From assembly GCA_018239705.1 (NCBI GenBank), contig JAFEGS010000026.1, positions 1 through 8,599 on the forward strand: a stretch of 8,599 nucleotides of DNA. The letters run 5' to 3'. The stretch's first letter is position 1. The number at the start of each line of letters is the position of its first letter. Source of the stretch: Verrucomicrobiota bacterium. GTDB lineage: Bacteria; Chlamydiota; Chlamydiia; Chlamydiales; FEN-1388. Made by a program: the position numbers and the translations under genes. Positions 1 to 6,850 of the stretch are shown here, in pieces. Below the pieces are notes generated by a model. The model had not been told where the DNA came from. It searched no databases and saw only the letters and a list, made by a program, of their open reading frames with translations.

Positions 1-2
1 TG

Positions 3-809
3 AAATCAGGCTCCTTAGAAATGACAAAAAAATTTCTTTGTTTAGGATACGACATAAACGCTGGTTGTCAGGAAGAGTACTACAGCCCACTGCACCTTGC
101 AATATTTTATGGTCATTCAGATATTGCACATTACTTGATCGATGAAGGGGCTAGTATTCACTATTCCAGCACCAACCTTCTAGTCTCATGTTTAGAGGTT
201 GGGAATATTGAATTATTTGAACTTCTAATCAGTAAAGGGGTATCTGAAGAATCTCTTATCTCGCCTGACAATAGAAATTATGTGGTGCAATTATTATTGC
301 AAATTCCTCATCAATTGAGAGATGATAGATACGTTAATGAAAAGAAAGTTAAAATGCTAAAATGGATGATAAACAAAAAAAAGATAAACCAGCTTTCTAG
401 TCAAGAAATTATTAATAATATCAATCTTATTTTTCCAGAGTTGGTAGAGTATTTTTTGGATAAGAAATTACTCGATCCTAATTGTAAGACAGGTAATGGC
501 TTGCCGCTGCTTATTGAAGCTGCGAGAGCGAGTGCAAACAGTAAATTAGAATTTGTAAGCGCTCTTCTTTTAAAAGGGGCAAGGGTAAATTCTGTGGATA
601 ATCAAAATCGAAATTTACTATTCTATTTGGTGGGGGGCATCTACTGGACTACCAGTCCTTCGGAATTCATTAAAAGAAAATCGCTAATCGAATTTGCAGT
701 TCAGTGCGGTGCAGAGATAAATGCTAAGGATAAAAATGGGAAGACTGTCCTTAGTACGGTTACAAATCCTGCAATACGTGAATTTTTAATGAGCATTGGC
801 GCAAAGTAG
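3..809 (+). CDS. Ankyrin-repeat protein, 5' end cut by the window edge
   Basis: The product is a string of degenerate ankyrin repeats, protein-protein interaction modules often used by host-associated chlamydiae as secreted effectors or scaffolds. The first ATG is at 21, but the frame stays open to the window edge. The residues before and after that Met (GSLEMTKKFLCLGYDINA) read as the second half of an ankyrin repeat, so Met21 is internal and the gene starts upstream. Counting from that Met, a good repeat covers residues 21-49 (SPLHLAIFYGHSDIAHYLI). Weaker repeats lie at about 50-75, 158-190 (LLLKGARVN), 194-235 (CGAEINAKDKNG) and 236-262. Residues 76-157 are helical-looking without clear consensus. 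No signal peptide or membrane segment is visible in the part seen. The gene is visibly more AT-rich than the genes to the right of the tRNA, which fits an accessory origin. The partner and function cannot be read from the sequence. Confidence 0.85.
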   Translation, partial: KSGSLEMTKKFLCLGYDINAGCQEEYYSPLHLAIFYGHSDIAHYLIDEGASIHYSSTNLLVSCLEVGNIELFELLISKGVSEESLISPDNRNYVVQLLLQIPHQLRDDRYVNEKKVKMLKWMINKKKINQLSSQEIINNINLIFPELVEYFLDKKLLDPNCKTGNGLPLLIEAARASANSKLEFVSALLLKGARVNSVDNQNRNLLFYLVGGIYWTTSPSEFIKRKSLIEFAVQCGAEINAKDKNGKTVLSTVTNPAIREFLMSIGAK

Positions 810-1107
810 ATCGTTAAATACACTGCTGCTTAAATTGATCTATTTTCCCCTGGTTTCACCTGGCTTTTTACACAAAGAAATTATTTTCCTTATCAAGCCA
901 AGCAAATATTCTTGCTTCCAGGAAGCCTTCATGCGCCGTTTTTGTAGTCTCGGTCCCACCTTTGCCATTTAAATCTCGTCTCTTCCCCTATTGTGGTAGT
1001 CAATTGAGTTCTTCACGTGCTCATATTTCTCTTTTTTCTGTCCTCTTTTATCGGGGAATACATAGGGGCTATGTCGTGAGCATGCTAGGTGTTTTTCTTT
1101 TAGTAGT
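810..1107. other. Non-coding decayed stretch downstream of the ankyrin gene
   Basis: This interval holds no intact gene. Its right part contains most of the minus-strand recombinase fragment listed separately. Below that fragment, a minus-strand frame from 987 to 868 reads 39 codons between stops (ending in LDKENNFFV) and looks protein-like, but I cannot assign it to a family. A plus-strand frame stays open from 839 to 1111 but has no good start and a Ser/Phe/Leu-rich composition typical of an antisense shadow. I see no convincing terminator for the ankyrin gene; two copies of CCTGG near 849-862 are direct repeats and do not pair. Confidence 0.5.
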
Positions 1108-1151
1108 TTGAGGGCAAGACCAGTGATGGGGACAGAACGTGGTTTTCCGGT
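969..1151 (-). pseudogene. Tyrosine recombinase (phage integrase) internal fragment
   Basis: Read on the minus strand from 1151 to the stop at 969-971, the frame gives TGKPRSVPITGLALKLL, then KEKHL, then SPYVFPDKRGQK. This is the characteristic stretch of phage-type tyrosine recombinases between the first catalytic Arg box and the HxxR box, where homologues read roughly KTGKxRxVPLxxxAxxLL followed by SPYVFP. Recognisable similarity covers 39 residues (1151-1035). After GQK the frame continues about 20 residues without family character and stops. The N-terminal domain, the first catalytic Arg, the HxxR box and the catalytic Tyr are all missing, so the fragment cannot be active. At its 5' side it runs head-to-head into the nuclease remnant on the opposite strand. 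It marks a decayed integrated element, possibly one that used the nearby tRNA gene. The family call is by eye from motif order and spacing. Confidence 0.65.
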
Positions 1152-1425
1152 CTCTGATGTGGGATATTTTCTGTGCTGTAATGGAAAAAAGGATCTTCCA
1201 GCCTTTCAAGGTAAATTGGAATTTGATGTTACCATTTTTCCTTACAAGGGTAGTGACTCTTGGATTGATGCGAAGTTACATGAAATAAAAGATTGTCTTT
1301 CTTCTTCACAACCGCCTGAACCGCATCAAACTTGTAACCAGTGTCGATATCGAAGGCTCGTTGACGATGTCATCCGACAAGAGCCAGATGAAGAATGGAT
1401 TGTCGCAGCTACGATGCGACAATAA
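1108..1425 (+). pseudogene. C-terminal remnant of a PD-(D/E)XK (RecB/Cas4-like) nuclease
   Basis: The frame encodes at most 105 residues from TTG 1108; ATG 1126 is an alternative start about 10 bases after GAGGG. Residues 13-25 (FPVSDVGYFLCCN), the GKLEFDVTIFPYKGSDSW segment (35-52) and the terminal CNQCRYR (76-82) resemble, from memory, the C-terminal part of RecB-like PD-(D/E)XK nucleases, where a Cys-x-x-Cys-x-Tyr-Arg motif ends the domain. Complete members are usually about 250-300 residues and carry the D...ExK catalytic residues and a QxxxY motif upstream of this part; all of these are absent here. The upstream frame stops at 1063-1065 and the sequence before about 1150 belongs to an inverted recombinase fragment, so this is a truncated gene. 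The C-terminus itself looks natural. A short protein might still be translated, but it would lack the active site. The exact subfamily is uncertain. Confidence 0.55.
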
Positions 1426-1525
1426 GTTGGGGCAGTTTCTGCTATTTTGGATTGATTGCCTGACCATTCTCATCCGACTATCTTATTACAGTTACATAAA
1501 AATAGTCCTTTTTTGCCTATTTTCC

Positions 1526-1555
1526 CTGGGGAAGTTCTTCTAAAAAGAATCCCAG
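1526..1555. repeat. Imperfect inverted repeat (stem-loop) after the AlbA_2 gene
   Basis: CTGGG (1526-1530) pairs with CCCAG (1551-1555), and TTCTT (1535-1539) pairs with AAGAA (1545-1549), leaving a 5-base loop and an uneven internal bulge. It lies about 20 bases beyond the stop codon of the minus-strand AlbA_2 gene, so it could protect or end that transcript. No T-run follows on either strand, so I do not call it an intrinsic terminator. Confidence 0.35.
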
Positions 1556-1576
1556 AGTTACATCGCGTTACATAAA

Positions 1577-3049
1577 TTATGCCCAGAAAGGCACATATTT
1601 TGCCGTTTTCTTCGCCTTCTGATCGCCATAAGACTTTAACAGGCCCTTTTTAATAGAATCCTTTATGATTCTCGAGGCTATTGGATAATTTGAATCCTTG
1701 ATACCCAGTCGGTTACGTAAGGAGATGTTCGTCATTTGAGTTCCGGACACCCACTGAAGAGAGGCATGTTGGTAGCAAGCTCGGATTTTGTCGTCTTTGC
1801 TCATATCTGTTAGCTTTGTAGGGGAAAATAGGACTGTGATTGTGCTGGTATCGGTAACCCGAAAATCAGGCGGAGGGAGTTGGAAGAGTTCCACATTGAA
1901 AATGACCTTGTCAATTCCACTTCCTCGTTCTTCACAAATTTTCAATCTACGCATAAACCGTGCTAACCCTTCATTGCGAGATCGAGGGGGCTCATCTATG
2001 AATCTAAGGGTATCGATCAGAGGGCGACCAGGGTTTGTAATTTCAATACGGTTATCAAAAATTTCGACCATTGGTCCATTTCCTGTTAAGACGAAATCTT
2101 GATGTATTAATGCATTGGCAACGAGCTCTCGAATAGCTATCTCTGGATAAAGCCTAACCTCTCGCCGTAATGCCGCGCCAATCTCTTCGCTTCTCGGAAG
2201 TTGATCGTTGATATATGCGATAATTTCCTTGAAGGCCGCGGCGTAACCTTTTTTGAAAAGGTGCTCCTTTAGAGTGTTGACTCTGTTTGGCCCTTGGTAC
2301 ATGACTACACGAAGGGCTTTTCGTCCTAACCGTCCAAATCTTTCTAAATCATGAGCAAATAATACTGCACCTATATTTGTAATGGCATAACGACCGGGCA
2401 CGACTTCCTTGATAATTCCTTCTGCTTTCAATCGCTGTATAATGGTTGCACGATTGTCTGGGAGTGGTAGATCGGAAAGTTCGAAATAAGGAGAGTAGTC
2501 GATTTCTTGGAAGACCTGCTCATCTGTTAAGGATTCGCGAGCAATCCCCATCTCAAATGATTCGTGTTGAAAATGTTCCCATAATTTACGTTCTTTTTCA
2601 GGATACTCTCTTAGGTTTTTCTTATACGAGCCCACTCTAATAAATGCATTGTTTTTGAATCTCACTGGATGAGAAAATGCAGCTTGAATTTCCAATACTA
2701 CTACTGGCAGGCCATCCACCAATCCTTCATGAAAGCAAGCTTCTATCCCAGGTGTTAGGTGATTGAGAAGCCAGCTTTCCAGTTCTTGGTTACCGTTTTT
2801 TCCCTGACCTCCAACTTTTTTCTTTTTTGGAAGAAATTGGGTGCCTACTATTTTGTGAGTAACATCACAAATCCCCCAGACCATGTATCCCCTGGGTTTA
2901 GAATGAAGAGCCGCTGAATTTGATAAGGCAGAGATGTACTCACCCATTTCTTCGTGGTTGCAATTATTACATTTAAATTCAATCCATTCAGTTTCACCTT
3001 GAGAAACGCATAATTCTTTGACAAATTGTTGTAATTCATCAGGTGTCAT
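1577..3049 (-). CDS. AlbA_2 (Schlafen-like) / HATPase / winged-helix protein, COG2865-type
   Basis: The N-terminus carries an AlbA_2/Schlafen-type domain (about residues 18-146): ETEWIEFK, then ALSNSAAL, GYMVWGIC and AFIRVGS. A C-terminal HATPase_c_4-like region (about 302-396) follows, with IRELVANALIHQDF and RGSGIDK resembling the N and G boxes of GHKL ATPases. The last part (about 418-476, RLGIKDSNYPIASRIIK) looks like a winged helix. Proteins of this build are annotated as ATP-binding putative transcriptional regulators; some AlbA_2/Schlafen-like proteins are found in defence islands. Its role here is inferred, not shown. The frame can start at 3136 (519 residues), but that ATG has no ribosome binding site. 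The ATG at 3047-3049 follows GAGGT with about 5 bases of spacing and gives the usual MTPDELQ-type start (490 residues), so I chose it. The gene appears intact and stands alone between mobile debris and a tRNA, with no obvious promoter. Confidence 0.85.
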   Translation of the reverse strand: MTPDELQQFVKELCVSQGETEWIEFKCNNCNHEEMGEYISALSNSAALHSKPRGYMVWGICDVTHKIVGTQFLPKKKKVGGQGKNGNQELESWLLNHLTPGIEACFHEGLVDGLPVVVLEIQAAFSHPVRFKNNAFIRVGSYKKNLREYPEKERKLWEHFQHESFEMGIARESLTDEQVFQEIDYSPYFELSDLPLPDNRATIIQRLKAEGIIKEVVPGRYAITNIGAVLFAHDLERFGRLGRKALRVVMYQGPNRVNTLKEHLFKKGYAAAFKEIIAYINDQLPRSEEIGAALRREVRLYPEIAIRELVANALIHQDFVLTGNGPMVEIFDNRIEITNPGRPLIDTLRFIDEPPRSRNEGLARFMRRLKICEERGSGIDKVIFNVELFQLPPPDFRVTDTSTITVLFSPTKLTDMSKDDKIRACYQHASLQWVSGTQMTNISLRNRLGIKDSNYPIASRIIKDSIKKGLLKSYGDQKAKKTAKYVPFWA

Positions 3050-3053
3050 ATCT

Positions 3054-3058
3054 ACCTC
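3054..3058 (-). promoter_or_regulatory. Ribosome binding site deciding the AlbA_2 gene start
   Basis: On the minus strand GAGGT is followed by AGAT and the ATG at 3049-3047. The upstream in-frame ATG at 3136 is preceded by CAAAACCCCAAT, with no purine-rich site. This supports the shorter protein. Confidence 0.55.
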
Positions 3059-3279
3059 ATTGATACCGGACTGCAATCGTCTCTGAGTGAGACTTTCCAG
3101 CCTGTTTGGGGACTCGTGGATATATTTATCGTACATATTGGGGTTTTGTGCAAGAGAAAGGTTCCCTGAAATATGCCAGAGGATGTAATGAGAGTGTTTT
3201 GGTAGTGCCCTGTCTTTAGAGTAGTGAGCGGGAATGAGAACAATTAGAGCTCATCATTCATAGTTTATCGTTGAAAAAA

Positions 3280-3352
<73 letters not shown>

Positions 3353-3371
3353 GAATTGGGAAGTACCAACA

Positions 3372-3400
3372 CTTGTACCACATTGGCGCCTTTTACTCAA
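3372..3400 (-). promoter_or_regulatory. Likely promoter of the CAT-anticodon tRNA
   Basis: On the minus strand TTGAGT (3400-3395) and TACAAG (3377-3372) are separated by 17 bases. Each matches 4 of 6 bases of the housekeeping sigma consensus. Transcription would start near 3365, about a dozen bases before the mature tRNA 5' end. Confidence 0.45.
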
Positions 3401-3438
3401 GGCCTTAGACGTTCCACCAAAATCTAGTCAAGAAATCC

Positions 3439-3466
3439 TTGCCTTTTTACCATGTAATTCTATAAG
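3439..3466 (+). promoter_or_regulatory. Likely promoter of the DUF1207 outer-membrane protein gene
   Basis: TTGCCT (3439-3444) and TATAAG (3461-3466) are 16 bases apart; they match 4 and 5 of 6 bases of the TTGACA/TATAAT consensus. The predicted start of transcription is near 3473, which gives a leader of about 35 bases containing a small upstream reading frame (3488-3511). Confidence 0.5.
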
Positions 3467-3507
3467 TAAAGCAAGATTAAACGGCATATGAACATGGGGT
3501 CGATTGT

Positions 3508-4671
3508 ATGAGGCGAATTACTTTGACGGTGGCTGTACTGCTATTTGGTGGGCTCCACCAACATGCGTATACTCAAGAACATCAGCAAAATAATGAGCAC
3601 ATCGAGGCAATCGAGCTGCCTGAAGATTTTGCGTTCCAGGCAGGCAAAAATGACTCCTACAATGCATATCTCCAAGCATATCTACAGGGCTCTTTTGATG
3701 CCAAATTCCCCAGTTCCGGCGTGGTTGTCACCATTCGCAATGGGTCGATGCTTTTATCAAATTTACCACACGATGAAACACTGAAGAAAGAGATCGTTGC
3801 CTATGCCAACACCACGGCAAACGCTTCATCGATTCTACACACAGATCACAAAGAGGCAAAGGTTTCTCTACAAAAGAGCGGCTACAGCGGCAGATGGTTT
3901 CCTCAGTCGACCATTCTCTACCCCACACAAATAGCAAACCCGCTTCAGGTGGCTTTTTCCGGCGGTCTTCGGTTTAACGGTAGATCAGCAGGCAGTGTCA
4001 GCACTCCAGTCACTTTTGGAGATCAGTTTCCGCTCTACAGATGGTCCAATCTTAAGATCGGGGACTTCATTGGCGATATGCAGCTCGAAATTGAGGGCGC
4101 GATTTTTGCCATTTTCAATCAATCAGAATATTCAAGCCCGTTGATCAACGCAGACTATTATGTTGCCTTGCCTTTGAGCTATGCCTACAACAGGTGGGCG
4201 CACCGCGTCAGAATTTATCACATCTCTTCCCACTTAGGTGATGAGTACATGAATCGCAGGCATCATGCCAAACGCTTAAACAAAAGCTTTGAGGCAATCG
4301 ATCTTTTTACTTCCTACAACCTGACAGACCAGATCCGTCTGTATGGTGGTGTGGGCGTTATTGCTCACAGTGACTCAGAGATGAAGCTCAAGCCTTTGTA
4401 TGCCGAATATGGTCTTGAGGCACGTGTTGGTCGTCGAGAGTGGAAGGAGCTCTACGGCGTGCCCTATCTTGCAATGCATTTTCGCAACTATCAAGATCGC
4501 GATTACGACATAGACGCCACCTTCGCACTTGGCTATGAGGTAGGTAAGATCAGTGGGCTAGGACAGAAACTTCGCGTCTCTCTTGAGTATCACAATGGTT
4601 TTTGCGACGAAGGACAGTTTAGCCGCAAAAGGTCTGACTACATCCAAGCCAAAGTCGCGTACGGATTTTAA
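3508..4671 (+). CDS. DUF1207 family exported, probable outer-membrane protein
   Basis: The 387-residue product begins with a signal peptide (MRR, a hydrophobic stretch at 4-15, likely cleavage near AYT/Q at 20-23). Residues about 50-112 (GVVVTIRNGSMLLSNLP and the helix after it) resemble a BON-like beta-alpha-beta fold. From about residue 130 the protein matches my recollection of DUF1207: WFPQSTILYPTQIANP, FGDQFPLYRWSN, the diagnostic YHISSHLGDEY (237-247) and a final segment with NGFCDEGQF and YIQAKVAYGF. Alternating beta-strand pattern and a C-terminal Phe preceded by aromatic/hydrophobic residues fit a beta-barrel inserted by the BAM machinery. Its molecular function is unknown. The ATG at 3508 has GGGG eight bases upstream. 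The gene has its own likely promoter and converges on the next gene with only 9 bases between the stop codons. Confidence 0.85.
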   Translation: MRRITLTVAVLLFGGLHQHAYTQEHQQNNEHIEAIELPEDFAFQAGKNDSYNAYLQAYLQGSFDAKFPSSGVVVTIRNGSMLLSNLPHDETLKKEIVAYANTTANASSILHTDHKEAKVSLQKSGYSGRWFPQSTILYPTQIANPLQVAFSGGLRFNGRSAGSVSTPVTFGDQFPLYRWSNLKIGDFIGDMQLEIEGAIFAIFNQSEYSSPLINADYYVALPLSYAYNRWAHRVRIYHISSHLGDEYMNRRHHAKRLNKSFEAIDLFTSYNLTDQIRLYGGVGVIAHSDSEMKLKPLYAEYGLEARVGRREWKELYGVPYLAMHFRNYQDRDYDIDATFALGYEVGKISGLGQKLRVSLEYHNGFCDEGQFSRKRSDYIQAKVAYGF

Positions 4672-4680
4672 TCGGCCCTT

Positions 4681-6783
4681 TTAGAACTCTTTGCTAGCAT
4701 CAACAAAGCCGAGCTCGCGGACAGGACTCTCTTTGTTTATTAAAAGCTTACCGGTGAAGAACTTGCGATACACGTTCATCGCCTGCTCGGCTGTCTGTAC
4801 GCAGTAGAAGCAGTTACTGAGCCACTCAGAGCCAACTATAGTGCCATGCTTGAGGTTACACTGAAACCGGTGGGTGATTTTACTTTTCCACTCCTCTAGC
4901 TCTCCAACCAGAAGAATGGGGTTTGCAGCTGTGCAGCCTACTTTTCTTCGCACCTCTTCGAGGCTCAGCTCAAAGTCCGTCCCTATGCCACCGGTGACGA
5001 AAATGGGGAAGTCAAGATTGAACTCGCCTTGCCTCTCCACAAGCTCGCGGTGGCGGTAGGTCATCTTAGCTTCGATGTAGGGGTTCTGTTTTTGCTCATT
5101 CACGACAGATTGCTTGGTAGATCGAAAGTCTGAAATTCTAGCCCCAGAGAGTATATGAAGCTCTTTTGCTATTTTATTGCCAGTCTCCATTGCTCCGGGG
5201 CCGCCTCCGGTGATTAACATGAGCGGGGTGTCGGGCTGGAGAAGGGGATGGTTACTTTCGCCTCGAAAGTCAAGTACATTTTTTAATATATCACTAAGGA
5301 TGGTATCAAACTGGCCTGAGAGGAGGTTTGAGCCATAGACGCCAAAGGTTGTCGCCTTGAGGAATACCTCGGATGAGCGTTTTGGCACAAACATGCCAGC
5401 TTCTTGGCCGGGCTTTTGCAGGTACTGCAAGATCCTTCCGGTGATCTCATCAACCCAGTAGACGGGAATGGCAAACTTATAGAGGTCGTTCAGCATCGCG
5501 CGGTCTTCGTAAGAGAAGAACTGGCCATATGCGAATGAGGGATAGAGGAAGTAGATGCCTTTAAGACAGAGGGCCACCTTTTCGCTGAGCAGCATTCGCT
5601 TCATGATGGGGGAGGGGAAGTAGCGCGTAAAGAGCACGCCTTGGCTTGTAATCACGCCATCTTCGATCTCTTTTAAGTAGGGGTAGGTAGGTTGCTGTTC
5701 GATAAATCGAGAGATGAGAAGCGCCTGTCTTGTGCCGTGAGAAATACCGGGAAACTCATGGAAGGAGGGGATGCGTACGGTCCAATCTTCAGCTGTGAGC
5801 GTCTCCATTTGATGGCCTTTGACAATAAACACCGCTGTACGCTCATCGATTGGCTGAGGTGCTGTTGTAAAGGTCTTAAATATCATCTGCTCATCTTCAA
5901 GATGTGCCTGGAGCTGGTCTCTATCTGAGAAGAAGACGTGTTCTTTGTAGGGCTCTAGGGTATAGAATTCGAGCGGAACATCGGTAATTTCTCGTTTCGA
6001 TTTGCCAAACAGCTCATAGATGTCTCCGGAGGCGTTTGTGTCGGGCTGGAGAACAGACGCTGTAGTGTGATGGTATCCAGGTGCAAGCAGTTCATCTACA
6101 ACCTTTGCAAATACGGTACGAACGTGTAGTGGCGCCGTGCGCACAAGTAAAATTTCATCGTCGTCTACGTTTCGTGTCGCATTTGGAAGCCACTGCTGAT
6201 GAAGCTGTAAAAGATCTCTAAGCCCGAATTGACCTATGAGTCCTTTGGCAATGGTCGGCAAAAAACTGAAAATGGAACCATCATAGACCACTTTGCCATG
6301 CTTTAAGGCAAGGTAGGCGACTGTTCGGCCATCAATTTCATCGAGGATAAGTGCATCGCTTCCCTGCATGCCGCCAAGTGAAAGCAGTGGTCGTCCACGG
6401 CGGTCAGATCTGCCAAACATCCGGGAGAGGTACTCAGGCTTACGAACGCGGCGCCGCTCATCTGCAGCAAACAGCTTGCCAATATAGGCGCCAACTTGAA
6501 GGTGTGTGAGCATTTCTCGGGCAATAGGGCCAATAGCCTCGAGTTTTACTATAACTCGCGCCTCTCCTCTCGTTCGCTCAAGCTGGTATTCAAGGCCGAT
6601 TCCATTAATCCCAATTTGTGCAAGCGCGCTTTTCAGGTTAAAGATCGTGCTATGCGGATCGATCTCAAACCCAACAAAAGAGGGGAGAATATTTTCTATC
6701 AGTACGGCTACTTTTAGCTCCTGTTCACTTACTTTCTCCAGCTCTATAATCTTGCCGTCTGGTGTCACTAAGTCAAAGTGCAT
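4681..6783 (-). CDS. Long chlamydial protein with a C-terminal LOG-like nucleotide-binding domain
   Basis: The product has 700 residues. The last third (about 475-680) resembles the Rossmann-like fold of LOG / lysine-decarboxylase-like proteins. It has TTFGVYGSNLL at the first strand, ITGGGPGAMETGNKIAKEL (524-542), which fits the GGGxxGxM loop, and FVTGGIGTDFELSLEE (595-610), which corresponds to the PGGxGTxxE motif but with Thr for Pro. LOG enzymes are phosphoribohydrolases of nucleoside monophosphates; whether this protein has that activity is unknown. The first about 470 residues match no family I recognise. No signal peptide or membrane segment is visible, so it is probably cytoplasmic. 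From memory it corresponds to the conserved chlamydial protein CT387, which sits next to the MYG1 homologue as here. The start is supported by GAGGAA at 6796-6791, seven bases before the ATG, and by a promoter just upstream. Confidence 0.8.
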   Translation of the reverse strand: MHFDLVTPDGKIIELEKVSEQELKVAVLIENILPSFVGFEIDPHSTIFNLKSALAQIGINGIGLEYQLERTRGEARVIVKLEAIGPIAREMLTHLQVGAYIGKLFAADERRRVRKPEYLSRMFGRSDRRGRPLLSLGGMQGSDALILDEIDGRTVAYLALKHGKVVYDGSIFSFLPTIAKGLIGQFGLRDLLQLHQQWLPNATRNVDDDEILLVRTAPLHVRTVFAKVVDELLAPGYHHTTASVLQPDTNASGDIYELFGKSKREITDVPLEFYTLEPYKEHVFFSDRDQLQAHLEDEQMIFKTFTTAPQPIDERTAVFIVKGHQMETLTAEDWTVRIPSFHEFPGISHGTRQALLISRFIEQQPTYPYLKEIEDGVITSQGVLFTRYFPSPIMKRMLLSEKVALCLKGIYFLYPSFAYGQFFSYEDRAMLNDLYKFAIPVYWVDEITGRILQYLQKPGQEAGMFVPKRSSEVFLKATTFGVYGSNLLSGQFDTILSDILKNVLDFRGESNHPLLQPDTPLMLITGGGPGAMETGNKIAKELHILSGARISDFRSTKQSVVNEQKQNPYIEAKMTYRHRELVERQGEFNLDFPIFVTGGIGTDFELSLEEVRRKVGCTAANPILLVGELEEWKSKITHRFQCNLKHGTIVGSEWLSNCFYCVQTAEQAMNVYRKFFTGKLLINKESPVRELGFVDASKEF

Positions 6784-6808
6784 AAAGACTTTCCTCGTTC
6801 AAAACTTC

Positions 6809-6837
6809 ACTTTACATATAACGCAACACAATGTCGA
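6809..6837 (-). promoter_or_regulatory. Likely promoter of the LOG-like gene
   Basis: On the minus strand TCGACA (6837-6832) and TAAAGT (6814-6809) are 17 bases apart and match 5 and 4 of 6 consensus bases. The start of transcription would be near 6802, leaving a short leader that includes GAGGAA. Confidence 0.45.
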
Positions 6838-6850
6838 GAGAATAATTCAT

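Noticed and set aside
839..1111. Long plus-strand open frame without an early start codon
   Set aside because: No suitable start; Ser/Phe/Leu-rich composition fits the antisense of the minus-strand recombinase fragment.
1361..1543. 60-residue plus-strand frame ending in a hydrophobic tail
   Set aside because: It overlaps the better supported nuclease fragment in another frame, has no ribosome binding site, and the hydrophobic tail comes from T-rich intergenic DNA.
1526..1555. Intrinsic terminator for the AlbA_2 gene
   Set aside because: The stem is interrupted and no T-run follows on the minus strand, so it is listed only as an inverted repeat.
1788..2102. 104-residue plus-strand frame inside the AlbA_2 gene
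   Set aside because: Antisense shadow: the minus-strand frame shows clear domain motifs over the same bases.
3052..3243. 63-residue minus-strand frame upstream of the AlbA_2 gene
   Set aside because: Out of frame with the AlbA_2 protein, no family character and no ribosome binding site seen.
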